Notes under the pieces: generated by a model
The model's database searches: none
Told to the model about the DNA's origin: nothing
The model's input: the letters and a program-made list of their open reading frames with translations, nothing else
Part shown: positions 29,742-39,292 of the stretch, in pieces
Layout of the letters: each line of letters opens with the position of its first letter
Numbering within the stretch: position 1 is the first letter of the stretch
Program-made: the position numbers and the translations under genes
Origin: a cyanobacterium PCC 7702
GTDB taxonomy: Bacteria > Cyanobacteriota > Cyanobacteriia > Cyanobacteriales > Nostocaceae
Assembly (NCBI GenBank): GCA_000332255.1
Contig: KB235926.1
Coordinates: 4,792,067-4,856,066 of the forward strand
Reading direction: 5' to 3'
DNA length: 64,000 nt

Positions 29742-31211
29742 TTACTGTTTCCAATCCTTACCAATGCGAACGGTGAGATCGGATTCTAAATCACCAGTTC
29801 CTGAAACCTCAACAGTTCCCAGACCCAGTAATTGTTGCAGCTTTTGTGCCGCCAGAAAATTACCTTTTTGGGCGATGATTTTGGTTTCGCTGTGGCGATC
29901 GGACCAATCGGGAGCAGCATAAACATTGGTAAAGCCTTTTTGTTTAAGAAAACTAATAACTTTTTCAGTTAATCCACTCTGACCGGAAGAATTTTGAATA
30001 GCAATTTTCAAGCTGGTGACAGGTCGCCCGTCTGGTTTGAGACCAGCTATACTTACTCCTGCATAATTAGTTAGCAAATCCACTTTTCCTGTCAGATCCA
30101 GCCAGTAACTATTAGGATCTGCACTTAAACGGCTGAAAATACCTGGCAAAATAGTCATTTGGAAATTTTCTCTGTCTAAATTCAGAGTGAAGTTGACTAT
30201 TGCCATCATTTCTTCTACTTTAAGATTGGTGTCAAAGTATTTGCCGACAATCCGAACTAATTGCGGTAGTTTGGGCAACACAGTGGGACTAAACAGGCGT
30301 TCTCGCAACCCCATCAGAAATGCCTGCTGGCGTTGTATCCTTTCGAGATCGCCAATATCAGTACCCCGAAAACGCACAAATTGTTCTGCTTGTTCGCCAT
30401 TGAGAGTTTGCCAACCACTAACGAGATTGACTGAGAATTTACCAGCCGAGTCTTTGTATTCCATAGCTTTGGGAACAAAGACCTCTACTCCACCCAATTC
30501 GTCCACCAGCTGTCGTAAACCACTTGTAGAGATACGTATGTAACGGTCTATAGGCGCATTGCTTAAGGTACGGCTAATTACCCGCGCTGCTAATACTGGT
30601 CCGCCTTGAAGATTGGCTTGTGATACTTTTGTCAATCCCTTAGATTCTGGAATTGCTATCATCGTATCCCTGGGAATCGAAAGCACCCGTAATGTTTTGT
30701 CCTCAGGATTCAACCTGATTAGCAGCATGGAATCGCTTTTACCAGCAAAACTTTCTGGTGAGCCATCTATAGCTCCCGGAACTGGTTCGATGCCCATCAC
30801 TAAAATATTCATCGGGCGTATGAGTTTATATTGGGAAATATTGCTCCAAATCTCCGCGGGTAATGGAGTTTTTTGGGCATCCACTTCACCCATACCCAAT
30901 TCTTCATCTGTTCGATCTATGTCACTCCACAAAGGAGTCCAAAGTGCCAAAGTGGACACTAACAATCCTGACAAGGTGATCCCCACCACGATTGTCAACA
31001 GCCAAAATAGCCATCGGGGAATAGCTAAGCCCATCCTCCGATACAGCTGGCTGGGGATGGAACTGACGGAGTTAACGAACTTAGAATTTGCTTCTATTTG
31101 CTGTTGTGAACTGCTGCTATTTCGAGCCGAATTTTGCACTTTTTGATTGTTTGATCGTTCTGCTTGTTTAACCACAATTTTCTCCCCACTGAACCACTCC
31201 CTAAATATCAT
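29742..31211 (-). CDS. LytR-CpsA-Psr (LCP) family cell-wall polymer transferase
   Basis: 489 residues. Charged N-terminal cytoplasmic part (about 70 residues), one membrane helix (WLFWLLTIVVGITLSGLLVSTLALW), then an LCP domain with signature arginines and aspartates (SDSMLLIRLNPEDKTLRVLSIPRDTMI; FVRFRGTDIGDLERIQRQQAFL). The C-terminal about 90 residues form a LytR_C domain (VTSLKIAIQNSSGQSGL). LCP enzymes link glycopolymers to peptidoglycan or other acceptors outside the cytoplasmic membrane. The start ATG 31211 faces the divergent mannose-1-phosphate guanylyltransferase, consistent with exopolysaccharide work. Confidence 0.92.
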   Translation of the reverse strand: MIFREWFSGEKIVVKQAERSNNQKVQNSARNSSSSQQQIEANSKFVNSVSSIPSQLYRRMGLAIPRWLFWLLTIVVGITLSGLLVSTLALWTPLWSDIDRTDEELGMGEVDAQKTPLPAEIWSNISQYKLIRPMNILVMGIEPVPGAIDGSPESFAGKSDSMLLIRLNPEDKTLRVLSIPRDTMIAIPESKGLTKVSQANLQGGPVLAARVISRTLSNAPIDRYIRISTSGLRQLVDELGGVEVFVPKAMEYKDSAGKFSVNLVSGWQTLNGEQAEQFVRFRGTDIGDLERIQRQQAFLMGLRERLFSPTVLPKLPQLVRIVGKYFDTNLKVEEMMAIVNFTLNLDRENFQMTILPGIFSRLSADPNSYWLDLTGKVDLLTNYAGVSIAGLKPDGRPVTSLKIAIQNSSGQSGLTEKVISFLKQKGFTNVYAAPDWSDRHSETKIIAQKGNFLAAQKLQQLLGLGTVEVSGTGDLESDLTVRIGKDWKQ

Positions 31212-31292
31212 GTCAATCCTAGCTACTTTTGTTGCTAGTTAAAAATGCCACTGTACACTTGTAATGTTCTTGAATTAAGTTTCCATGACCCC

Positions 31293-32357
31293 ATGATCCG
31301 ACCATTGTTCCCCGTAATTCTTGCTGGTGGTAAAGGCGAGCGCTTTTGGCCTTTAAGCCGCCAGAACCGTCCCAAACAATTTTTAGATTTAGACGGTAGT
31401 GGTAAAAGTCTCCTACAAGCAACTGCCGATCGCCTGCTACTAGTTGCAGGTAATTGGGATAACTTGTGGGTAATAACTTCTAGTCAGATTGCTCCCCAAG
31501 TGAAAGAACAACTACCTCAACTTCCACTTCATAACTTATTAATTGAATTACAAGGACGAGATACAGCAGCTGCCGTTGCTTGGACGAGTTTGGAAATGAA
31601 AAAGCGTTACGGTGATGACGCTGTTATTGGCTTTTTCCCGGCCGATCACTGGATTGGCGATCTCCAAGCTTTTGCTAATACATTAAATGCAGCAGCCGAA
31701 GTAGCAGCAGACTTAGCAGTGCTTGTCACTTTGGGGATCAAACCTGCCTTTCCATCAACCGGTTACGGCTATATAGAACAAGGAGCAAATATTGGTTGCT
31801 TTAATGACTTGCCAGCTTATCACGTCAACCGCTTTACTGAAAAGCCTAACCGTCAGACGGCTGAAAAGTTTTTATCTGCAGGAAGTTTTAGCTGGAATAG
31901 CGGCATGTTTATTTTTCGGGCGGGTGTTGTTCTTGAGGAACTGCATATCCATGCTCCGGATATTATTGAACCGTTAGAAAAACACGGCCCTGATATTTAT
32001 CCGCAACTCCCTAAAATGAGTATAGACTATGCCCTTATGGAAAAGACAACCTCGGCCTGTGTGATTCCGGCAGAATTTGGTTGGGATGATTTGGGAGATT
32101 GGAATGCCATCGAGCGTTTGCTAAAAAAAGAAGGTACTGTTAATGTCGAGTTAGGTAACCACGTGGGATTGGATACCCAGGGAGCAATTATTTACGATCG
32201 CGATCCCGAGAACGTCGTTGTTACCATTGGCTTGGAAGATGTGGTTATCGTGCGCGATTGCAATGTAACTTTAATTGTCAAAAAAGACCGCACTCAACAA
32301 ATCAAACAAGTACTGCAAATTCTTCAAAGCGATCCTCGATTTGCACAATTGCTATAA
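31293..32357 (+). CDS. Mannose-1-phosphate guanylyltransferase
   Basis: 354 residues from ATG 31293 (MIRPLFPVILAGGKGERFWPLSR); an in-frame ATG 16 codons earlier is less likely because the nucleotidyltransferase core starts directly at the chosen site. Makes GDP-mannose from mannose-1-phosphate and GTP. Motifs: LAGGKGERFWPLSRQNRPKQF (signature), GFFPADHWI (metal-binding Asp), FTEKPNRQTAEKFL and WNSGMFIF. It lacks the phosphomannose isomerase half of bifunctional ManC/AlgA, so it is the short type. Confidence 0.93.
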   Translation: MIRPLFPVILAGGKGERFWPLSRQNRPKQFLDLDGSGKSLLQATADRLLLVAGNWDNLWVITSSQIAPQVKEQLPQLPLHNLLIELQGRDTAAAVAWTSLEMKKRYGDDAVIGFFPADHWIGDLQAFANTLNAAAEVAADLAVLVTLGIKPAFPSTGYGYIEQGANIGCFNDLPAYHVNRFTEKPNRQTAEKFLSAGSFSWNSGMFIFRAGVVLEELHIHAPDIIEPLEKHGPDIYPQLPKMSIDYALMEKTTSACVIPAEFGWDDLGDWNAIERLLKKEGTVNVELGNHVGLDTQGAIIYDRDPENVVVTIGLEDVVIVRDCNVTLIVKKDRTQQIKQVLQILQSDPRFAQLL

Positions 32358-32402
32358 AAAAATTGACAGCTGGAAAACCATTGCCAAATTTCATTCCACG
32401 GT

Positions 32403-32430
32403 CCCTAACCCCTGACAGAGGCTGTTAGGG
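32403..32430 (+). terminator. Hairpin after the mannose-1-phosphate guanylyltransferase gene
   Basis: CCCTAAC (32403-32409) pairs with GTTAGGG (32424-32430), a 7-base-pair stem about 45 bases after the stop codon, followed by CAGATTTT. A reasonable but weak intrinsic terminator. Confidence 0.5.
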
Positions 32431-32477
32431 CAGATTTTCCGCTATAACTTGAATGTTAGATCTTTTCTATCGTGAGT

Positions 32478-32783
32478 ATGGCAAACAGCAGTTGGGAGCT
32501 TTTTGCTCAGAAAACAGCAATTAGCTCTATTACCACCTATCAAAATTATATTTCCCCACACAAAGGATTTTCTTGCCCCCATCGTCTGGCATACGGAGGA
32601 GACTCGTGTTCGCAATACGTGAAAAGGATACTGAGGGAGCAAAGCTTATCACAAGCCGTACAATTATCTTTACAAAGATTCCAGGACTGCGCTCGTGCTA
32701 GCAAGATTCTTGCTACCAGAAATTCTCAAAATACTCAAAACAACTTTAGATGTATTGTCATTCCTTGTTGCATACCTCTTTAA
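32478..32783 (+). CDS. yidD: Membrane protein insertion efficiency factor YidD
   Basis: 101 residues from ATG 32478 (a GTG six bases upstream is possible). YidD signature: TYQNYISPHKGFSCPHRLAYG, then the conserved SCSQYVKR and a helix LSQAVQLSLQRFQDC, with a Cys-rich tail (IVIPCCIPL). YidD helps the YidC insertase. The C-terminus departs from the usual GGNDPVP ending, suggesting the second, divergent cyanobacterial YidD-like type. Followed closely by the AarF kinase. Confidence 0.85.
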   Translation: MANSSWELFAQKTAISSITTYQNYISPHKGFSCPHRLAYGGDSCSQYVKRILREQSLSQAVQLSLQRFQDCARASKILATRNSQNTQNNFRCIVIPCCIPL

Positions 32784-32834
32784 TTATTAGCTTTTTTCGT
32801 GTTCCCCCCATTTGATGGGGGTTATTTAAAAACT

Positions 32835-34481
32835 ATGTTCCTTACCCAGACCGTTCCCCGTCAACGAGAAATTATCGAAGTTTTGTTCCGCCATGGCTGG
32901 GACTACATGCGAAGGTTGCTTACCGGTGGAAAAGCCGATGAACCTCAGCTTCCTACACCAGCAGTTTTGAAAAACATTCTGGTAGATTTAGGACCAGTTT
33001 ACGTCAAATTGGGTCAGTTAATGTCTACCCGTCCCGATTTGTTGAGTGCGCCTTATATTGAAGAGCTATCAACTTTGCAAGATGAAGTACCGCCTGTTTC
33101 CTGGTCGGAGATAGAAGTGGTAATTCGCAAACAATTACAAAGACCTTTGGAAGAAACTTTCACCACAATTAATCCCGTTCCGGTGGCAGCTGGCTCTATT
33201 GCTCAGACACATCGAGCTACACTCAAAGATGGTCGAGAAGTGGCCCTTAAGGTTCAACGCCCGGGAATAGATATTATTGTTAGCCAAGATATTGCCATAA
33301 TTCAAGGTATTGCTGATTTAGTAGCACGTACGGAATTCGGGCAAACTTATGAAATTAAATCAATTGCCGAAGAATTTACCAAGGCGCTAGAAGCAGAATT
33401 AGATTTTACACGTGAAGCCAGTTACACCGAGCAACTGCGACGCAATTTATCCCAGGGTCGCTGGTTCGATCCCAACCAAGTGGTAGTTGCGAAAATTGAT
33501 TGGGAGCTGACCAGTGCGAAATTACTGGTAATGGAATGGTTGGATGGCGTACCCTTGTTGTCGGCAAATCTTGCTAGCGACCAAAATGGCAAAACTGCTG
33601 CAACAGAACGGCAAAGAATTACTACCTTGCTGTTTCGGGTTTTTTTTCAACAGCTTTATATAGACGGCTTCTTTCATGCCGATCCCCATCCGGGCAATTT
33701 ATTTTATCTTAAAGATGGTCGAGTGGCTTTACTTGATTGCGGTATGATCGGTCGACTTGACCCGCGTACCCAACGCATCTTAACAGAGATGTTGTTGGCA
33801 ATTGTTGACCTCGATGCTCAAAGGTGTGCTCAGTTAACTTTACAGTTATCAAATTCCGGCCAACCGGTGATCTTGTCTCGCCTGGAAAATGATTACGATC
33901 GCATGCTGCGAAAATATTACAACTTAAGCTTGGCGGAGATTAATTTCAGCCAAATTATTTATGAGCTGCTACAAATTGCTCGAAATAACAAAATTCGCTT
34001 ACCGAGCAATATGGGTTTGTACGCCAAAACTTTAGCTAATTTAGAGGGAGTAGCCCGTTCGTTCAACCCAGAGGTTAATTTTCTCGACGAAGTTCAGCCA
34101 TTGCTAACAGATTTATTTCGCCGCCAGCTATTCGGGGAATCTCCCGTGCGATCGCTGCTTCGAACCGCGCTGGATATCAAAAGTTTGTCTTTACAATCGC
34201 CCCGGCAAATTGAATTACTTTTAGACAGAGTTACATCCGAAACTTTACAGTGGAATCTCTCTTTACGGGGTCTAGATGGCTTGCGCCGCACAGCAGATGA
34301 TGCTGCTAATCGAATTTCCTTTAGCATCCTAGTAGGTTCGCTGATTATGGGTGCAGCAATTATTTCTAGTAACGCGCGGGCACCGGAACTATCTTTTTTG
34401 AGCAATGTGCTCTTTACTACTGCAAGCTTGTTGGGTTTGTGGCTCATTACCAGTATTTTGCGATCGGGTCGTTTGCGTTAA
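32835..34481 (+). CDS. AarF/ABC1/UbiB-family atypical kinase
   Basis: 548 residues from ATG 32835; a GTG at 32799 would add 12 residues. UbiB-type kinase-like fold: N-terminal KxGQ motif in VKLGQLMSTRPDLLS, the alanine-rich nucleotide loop PVAAGSIAQTHRATL, VALKVQRPG with the conserved Lys, the catalytic HADPHPGNLFYL and LLDCGMIG. Two hydrophobic segments at the C-terminus anchor it to membranes. Family members act in isoprenoid-quinone/tocopherol biosynthesis or stress protection; the substrate here is unknown. Confidence 0.92.
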   Translation: MFLTQTVPRQREIIEVLFRHGWDYMRRLLTGGKADEPQLPTPAVLKNILVDLGPVYVKLGQLMSTRPDLLSAPYIEELSTLQDEVPPVSWSEIEVVIRKQLQRPLEETFTTINPVPVAAGSIAQTHRATLKDGREVALKVQRPGIDIIVSQDIAIIQGIADLVARTEFGQTYEIKSIAEEFTKALEAELDFTREASYTEQLRRNLSQGRWFDPNQVVVAKIDWELTSAKLLVMEWLDGVPLLSANLASDQNGKTAATERQRITTLLFRVFFQQLYIDGFFHADPHPGNLFYLKDGRVALLDCGMIGRLDPRTQRILTEMLLAIVDLDAQRCAQLTLQLSNSGQPVILSRLENDYDRMLRKYYNLSLAEINFSQIIYELLQIARNNKIRLPSNMGLYAKTLANLEGVARSFNPEVNFLDEVQPLLTDLFRRQLFGESPVRSLLRTALDIKSLSLQSPRQIELLLDRVTSETLQWNLSLRGLDGLRRTADDAANRISFSILVGSLIMGAAIISSNARAPELSFLSNVLFTTASLLGLWLITSILRSGRLR

Positions 34482-34532
34482 AAAATGATTAAGAAATAAT
34501 TACTAACTAGCAAAAAAACAAAACTATAATAT

Positions 34533-35519
34533 ATGCCTGTTATCGAAGCTCAAAACCTGAGCAAAATTTATCCTGTAGCTATAAAAGAACCGGGAATCAA
34601 AGGGACAATCACCCATTTTTTTCGCCGCACTTACCGCCAAATTAAAGCAGTTCAGGATATTTCCTTTGAAATAGCAGCTGGTGAAGTAGTAGGCTTTTTA
34701 GGTCCCAACGGTGCTGGTAAAACTACTACCCTGAAAATGCTGACGGGGTTGATCCATCCCTCTGGTGGGAAAGTGAAAGTAGCTGGTCACATTCCCTTTC
34801 GTCGCCAAGAAGCGTTTTTACAAAAAATTACCTTAGTCATGGGACAAAAACAACAGCTGCTTTGGGACCTACCAGCAATGGACTCTTTAAAAATTAACGC
34901 TGCAGTATACAACATCCCAGAGCGTGAGTTTTATCACCGGGTAGGAGAATTAACAGAAATGCTGTCTTTAGAAGGCAAGCTCAGCCAACCCGTGCGAAAG
35001 TTATCCTTGGGAGAACGGATGAAAGCGGAACTGTTAGCAGCGCTTTTGCATCGTCCCAAGGTGTTGTTTTTAGATGAACCAACTTTAGGACTAGATGTTA
35101 ACGCCCAAGTAGGGGTGCGAGATTTTTTGCGCGAATACAATCGACGCTACCAAGCTACAGTATTGTTAACCAGTCATTACATGGCTGACATCACAGCTTT
35201 ATGCGAACGGGTATTGTTGATTCACCAAGGAAAATTAATGTATGACGGTAGCTTGGATGGATTGCTGGAAAGATTTGCGCCCTACCGAGAAGTTCACGTA
35301 GAATTAGCCCATCCTTTACCAAAAGAAAAACTAGCACTTTACGGTGATATTCAACACATAGACGGACGGATAGTCTGCTTTATGGTGCAGCAAGAAGACC
35401 TGACACGCACGGTATCTCGAATTTTAGCAGAGTTAGAGGTAACCGATTTCCAGGTTACAGAACCGCCAGTAGAACAAGTGATAGGACGAGTCTTTTTAGA
35501 AGGAGTAATTAGTGGATAG
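34533..35519 (+). CDS. ABC-2-type exporter ATP-binding protein
   Basis: 328 residues. Nucleotide-binding domain with Walker A GPNGAGKTTTLKML, Q-loop MGQKQQLLWDL, ABC signature LSLGERMKAELLAALL and Walker B VLFLDEPTLGLDV. The C-terminal about 80 residues form the DrrA/NatA-like extension. Pairs with the permease gene about 115 bases downstream. Substrate unknown; such cyanobacterial pairs are usually called daunorubicin-like, without evidence for that substrate. Confidence 0.9.
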   Translation: MPVIEAQNLSKIYPVAIKEPGIKGTITHFFRRTYRQIKAVQDISFEIAAGEVVGFLGPNGAGKTTTLKMLTGLIHPSGGKVKVAGHIPFRRQEAFLQKITLVMGQKQQLLWDLPAMDSLKINAAVYNIPEREFYHRVGELTEMLSLEGKLSQPVRKLSLGERMKAELLAALLHRPKVLFLDEPTLGLDVNAQVGVRDFLREYNRRYQATVLLTSHYMADITALCERVLLIHQGKLMYDGSLDGLLERFAPYREVHVELAHPLPKEKLALYGDIQHIDGRIVCFMVQQEDLTRTVSRILAELEVTDFQVTEPPVEQVIGRVFLEGVISG

Positions 35520-35635
35520 TAATTGGTAGATAGAGACTTTCCCTACAGCTTTTCAGAGCAGGTAAAAAACCAACTACTAACTACCCATTATCTGTTAAAT
35601 ATTGACGTGCACGCTCTACCTACTATCAAAAAACA

Positions 35636-36424
35636 ATGAAGCGCATTTGGAGAATAGCTTGGACGTTACTTTGCGTGTACTACGCCTACATGGTTGAGTA
35701 TCGGGCAGAATTAATTTTATGGGTTTTGTCTGGTTCTTTGCCTATTATTCTTATGGGAGTGTGGACACAAGCGGCGCAAGGGGGAAATTTTGGTTTAACA
35801 TCTATTGATTTTGCTCGTTACTTTCTTGCGGTTTTCCTGGTGAGACAACTAACAGTTGTTTGGGTAATTTGGGATTTCGAAAAGGAGGTTTTGGAAGGCA
35901 AACTTTCCAACCGATTATTGCAACCGCTAGATCCGGGATGGCATCACGTTGCATCTCATTTGGGTGAAAGAGCAGCTCGCATTCCTTTTACATTACTTTT
36001 AATAGGATTATTTTTTATACTTTATCCCCAAGCTGTGTGGATACCGACTTTTCAAGCTATTTTTTTATTTCTTTTAGCTGGGGTTTTGGCGTTTGCATTA
36101 CGTTTTATCATTCAATATACGTTTGCTTTGTTTACTTTTTGGACAGAAAGAGCTAGTGCTATAGAAAACTTTTGGTTTTTATTTTATTTATTTTTGTCCG
36201 GGATGATTGCCCCTTTAGATGTTTTCCCGGAACCGATCAAAACAATAGTGCTTTTTACGCCTTTTCCCTACTTGATTAATTTTCCTGCTGGAATTTTAGT
36301 GGGGCTACCTGTGGATTTGACAAGGGGATTTTTGGCAACAGTGGGATGGATTGTATTGTTTTTGTTTTTGAATCGCTGGCTGTGGCGACTGGGATTAAAG
36401 CATTATTCGGGAATGGGGGCGTAA
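35636..36424 (+). CDS. ABC-2-type transporter permease
   Basis: 262 residues with six predicted membrane segments (for example RAELILWVLSGSLPIILMGVW; PFTLLLIGLFFILYP; FQAIFLFLLAGVLAFALRFIIQ; FWFLFYLFLSGMIAPLDVFP; GFLATVGWIVLFLFLNRWLW). The DVFPEPIK and FPYLINFPAGI motifs are typical of the ABC-2/DUF990 permeases. Only one permease follows the ATPase; the second permease often found in this cluster is absent, because glmM converges at 36438. Confidence 0.88.
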   Translation: MKRIWRIAWTLLCVYYAYMVEYRAELILWVLSGSLPIILMGVWTQAAQGGNFGLTSIDFARYFLAVFLVRQLTVVWVIWDFEKEVLEGKLSNRLLQPLDPGWHHVASHLGERAARIPFTLLLIGLFFILYPQAVWIPTFQAIFLFLLAGVLAFALRFIIQYTFALFTFWTERASAIENFWFLFYLFLSGMIAPLDVFPEPIKTIVLFTPFPYLINFPAGILVGLPVDLTRGFLATVGWIVLFLFLNRWLWRLGLKHYSGMGA

Positions 36425-36437
36425 AAAAAGTGGCTTG

Positions 36438-37916
36438 TCAAACCGCTATATATTTTTGCAGCTGCAACACTAGTTCGTTTGTCCAATAATTAGCAACTTC
36501 AGCTGCTTGTGCTTCTACCATAACTCGAATTACTGGTTCGGTACCGGAGGCGCGGACTAAAATTCTACCTGTATCACCCATTGTTGCTTCTGCAGTTTGG
36601 ATGGCTTGTTGCAAAGGTTGATATTCTTTCCAGGTCATGCGCTTGGTACGGTCTTCTACGCGCACGTTGCGCAATAGTTGGGGATAGGTTTGAAAGCTTC
36701 GATCCACCAGTTCTGCAAGGGGAACCCCTGCTTGCTGTACCAAAGCTGTTAAGTGCACAGCTGTGAGTAGACCGTCGCCTGTGATGCCATAATGTCGGCA
36801 GAGTATATGACCGGATTGTTCGCCGCCTAACATTGCTCCTGTGCGATGCATTTCTGCTTGGACGTATTGGTCGCCTACCGGTGTGCGAATTAACTGGCCG
36901 CCAAGTTGTTTCCACGCCTTTTCAAAGCCCAAGTTAGCCATGACTGTGGATACAATTAAGTTGTTTGGTAGTTGTTGCTTTTGTTGGAGGTGGCGTCCCC
37001 ACAGATAAAGGATGTAATCGCCGTTGACTTGCCGTCCTCTGTTATCCACTGCTAAGACGCGATCGGCGTCGCCATCGAAGGCAAAGCCTAAATGGGCATT
37101 GTGTTCTTTGACTGCTGCTTGTAAAGTTTCAAGGTGGGTAGAACCGCAGTTAACGTTGATGCGATCGCCATCTGCTTGGTTGTGCAGACAAATGACTTCT
37201 GCTCCTAGGGATTGAAATACTGATGGTGCCAAATTAACTGCTGCCCCCCATGCTAAGTCTAGAACAATCTTGATGCCTTTAAAATCAATACCCTGCAAAG
37301 GTTGTTTCAAAGCTTGGGCGTAGTCATCCACTAACTCTGGACGGGAGTAATACCTACCACATTTGCTGATGGTGGTACTAGCTGGCGCTATACCGCGTAA
37401 TCCAGCTTCAATTTCTGCCTGTAACTGATGGGATAATTTCAAACCATCGGCACCAAAAATCTTAATGCCATTATCTTCTGGGGGATTGTGGCTAGCAGAA
37501 ATCATAACTCCGCCGATTGCTTCACTGACGCTTGTCAAGTAAGCCACGCAAGGAGTGGGACACAATCCTAGATACCAAACTTCCAAACCTGCTGCTGTTA
37601 ATCCTGCGCTCAAGGCCATTCCCAGCATATCGCTGGAGTTTCTTGAGTCTTGTCCGACAATAACCGGACCCGGGTGGAATGTTGCTGCATGAGAGCGCAG
37701 TACAATTCCTGACCAGTAACCTACTTGTAATGCTAAAGGTGCACTGAGCAATTCCCCTACTCGTCCGCGAATTCCGTCGGTGCCAAACAAGGAAGTACTT
37801 GGTAGTAATATGTTACTATTAAACCCAAATAAAGGAGCGATCGCTTGTTGCGAACTATCAGATTCCAGAGCACCGTTCCAACCGTTGTCCTGAGACCGAG
37901 TTATAGATGAGACCAT
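36438..37916 (-). CDS. glmM: Phosphoglucosamine mutase
   Basis: 492 residues from ATG 37916 (MVSSITRSQ); a GTG six codons upstream is possible. Converts glucosamine-6-phosphate to glucosamine-1-phosphate for UDP-GlcNAc synthesis. Motifs: [12 protein letters not shown], phosphoserine loop [18 protein letters not shown], metal-binding [14 protein letters not shown], the sugar-binding GEQSGH, and the C-terminal [15 protein letters not shown]. The N-terminus before FGTDG is about 45 residues longer than in E. coli GlmM, a feature common in cyanobacteria. Confidence 0.95.
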   Translation of the reverse strand: MVSSITRSQDNGWNGALESDSSQQAIAPLFGFNSNILLPSTSLFGTDGIRGRVGELLSAPLALQVGYWSGIVLRSHAATFHPGPVIVGQDSRNSSDMLGMALSAGLTAAGLEVWYLGLCPTPCVAYLTSVSEAIGGVMISASHNPPEDNGIKIFGADGLKLSHQLQAEIEAGLRGIAPASTTISKCGRYYSRPELVDDYAQALKQPLQGIDFKGIKIVLDLAWGAAVNLAPSVFQSLGAEVICLHNQADGDRINVNCGSTHLETLQAAVKEHNAHLGFAFDGDADRVLAVDNRGRQVNGDYILYLWGRHLQQKQQLPNNLIVSTVMANLGFEKAWKQLGGQLIRTPVGDQYVQAEMHRTGAMLGGEQSGHILCRHYGITGDGLLTAVHLTALVQQAGVPLAELVDRSFQTYPQLLRNVRVEDRTKRMTWKEYQPLQQAIQTAEATMGDTGRILVRASGTEPVIRVMVEAQAAEVANYWTNELVLQLQKYIAV

Positions 37917-38283
37917 AATTTTGAAACACTCCACACCAACACCCTGGAGGATAACACTTTAAATTAGAATCAACAATTCTCCGTAGGTAGGTTTTATCTT
38001 TGTTGGTCTCCGTTTTTCTATGTATAAAATTTTCTAATATCGTTTATTTTCACAGCTTCCAAAATGTAATGATTTTTTACAACTTGGTTAGGAAAACGAA
38101 ATTGCTCAAATAGCTTTGTAATGAAATTAACCTGGTTTTTCCCACTCCCAGAAAACGTCTCAACTTAAAGATTTTTAATAGAAATTCTCATCAAATAGCT
38201 CTACTGTAACGTTTTAGTGGCTTGTATAGCCACAATCGAATCAAAACTCGGGTAGTAGACTTCTTAAAGTTGAGAAATTTAGC
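37917..38283. other. Divergent promoter region between glmM and heme oxygenase
   Basis: About 365 AT-rich bases, no gene. No promoter motif stood out. Confidence 0.4.
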
Positions 38284-38997
38284 ATGAGCAGTAATTTAGC
38301 GACCAAATTACGTGTAGGTACAAAAAAAGCCCACACGATGGCAGAAAACGTTGGTTTTGTCAAGTGCTTTCTCAAAGGGGTAGTAGAGAAAAATTCGTAC
38401 CGCAAGCTTGTTGCCAATCTCTACTTCGTCTACAGTGCAATGGAAGAAGAAATGGACCGGCACAAAAATCATCCCCTTGTTTCTAAAATTAATTTTAAAG
38501 AACTATACAGGCAGCGTAGTTTAGAAAAAGACCTGAGCTATTACTACGGTGGCAATTGGCGGGAACAAATTCAACTTACGCCTGCTGGAGAAGCATACGT
38601 ACAGCGTATCCGCCAAGTCTCCAACCAAGAACCAGAATTATTAATTGCTCACTCCTACACCCGCTATCTTGGCGACTTATCAGGGGGACAAATTCTCAAA
38701 GGAATTGCTCAAACAGCAATGAATTTGAATGGAAAGGGAACTGCCTTTTATGAATTTGAGGATATTCCTGATGAGAAAGCATTCAAAAACAAGTATCGTC
38801 AGGCATTAGACGAATTACCGATAGATGATGCTACAGCAGATCGCATTGTAGATGAAGCTAACGCAGCTTTTGCCATGAATATGAAAATGTTTGAGGAATT
38901 AGAAGGAAACTTGATCAAAGCGATCGGACAAATGCTATTCAACAGCATTACCCGTCGTCGCAGTCGCGGTAGCACGGAATTAGCCACTGCTGAATAA
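38284..38997 (+). CDS. ho1: Biliverdin-producing heme oxygenase
   Basis: 237 residues. Ferredoxin-dependent heme oxygenase that opens heme to biliverdin IX-alpha, the precursor of phycocyanobilin for the pec/cpc products in this window. Proximal heme ligand His17 in GTKKAHTMAENVGF, and the distal helix YTRYLGDLSGGQILK with the flexible glycine pair. Full length and single; the C-terminal RRRSRGSTELATAE tail is slightly longer than in some HO1 proteins. A short hairpin follows at 39029-39043. Confidence 0.96.
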   Translation: MSSNLATKLRVGTKKAHTMAENVGFVKCFLKGVVEKNSYRKLVANLYFVYSAMEEEMDRHKNHPLVSKINFKELYRQRSLEKDLSYYYGGNWREQIQLTPAGEAYVQRIRQVSNQEPELLIAHSYTRYLGDLSGGQILKGIAQTAMNLNGKGTAFYEFEDIPDEKAFKNKYRQALDELPIDDATADRIVDEANAAFAMNMKMFEELEGNLIKAIGQMLFNSITRRRSRGSTELATAE

Positions 38998-39028
38998 ACC
39001 CTAACCAGCCAATATTATTAGAAATTGT

Positions 39029-39043
39029 AGGGGTACCACCCCT
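39029..39043 (+). terminator. Short hairpin after heme oxygenase
   Basis: AGGGGT-ACC-ACCCCT, six base pairs with a three-base loop, about 30 bases after the ho1 stop codon. No T-run, so only a weak terminator candidate. Confidence 0.35.
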
Positions 39044-39292
39044 GGGACGGTTCTATTGAAACAGGACTTTCTAAGGGATGTTGCCCCTATTGTTTTACCT
39101 TCTTTAGTCTGTAAAGTACAAGGCAATATGGTGTCGCTTCGTTGCTTTTGACTACAAGCAGCAAAAAAGTTCAAAAAGCAGCTTGTCACCTTCGGTTGCA
39201 AACACTCACAAGCAGTTTGGCATGTTTGTTGCTCGCGTGGGAAAATCAATTCCAGTTATTCATATCATTTTCTGTGCTTGTGAAGTTGAACA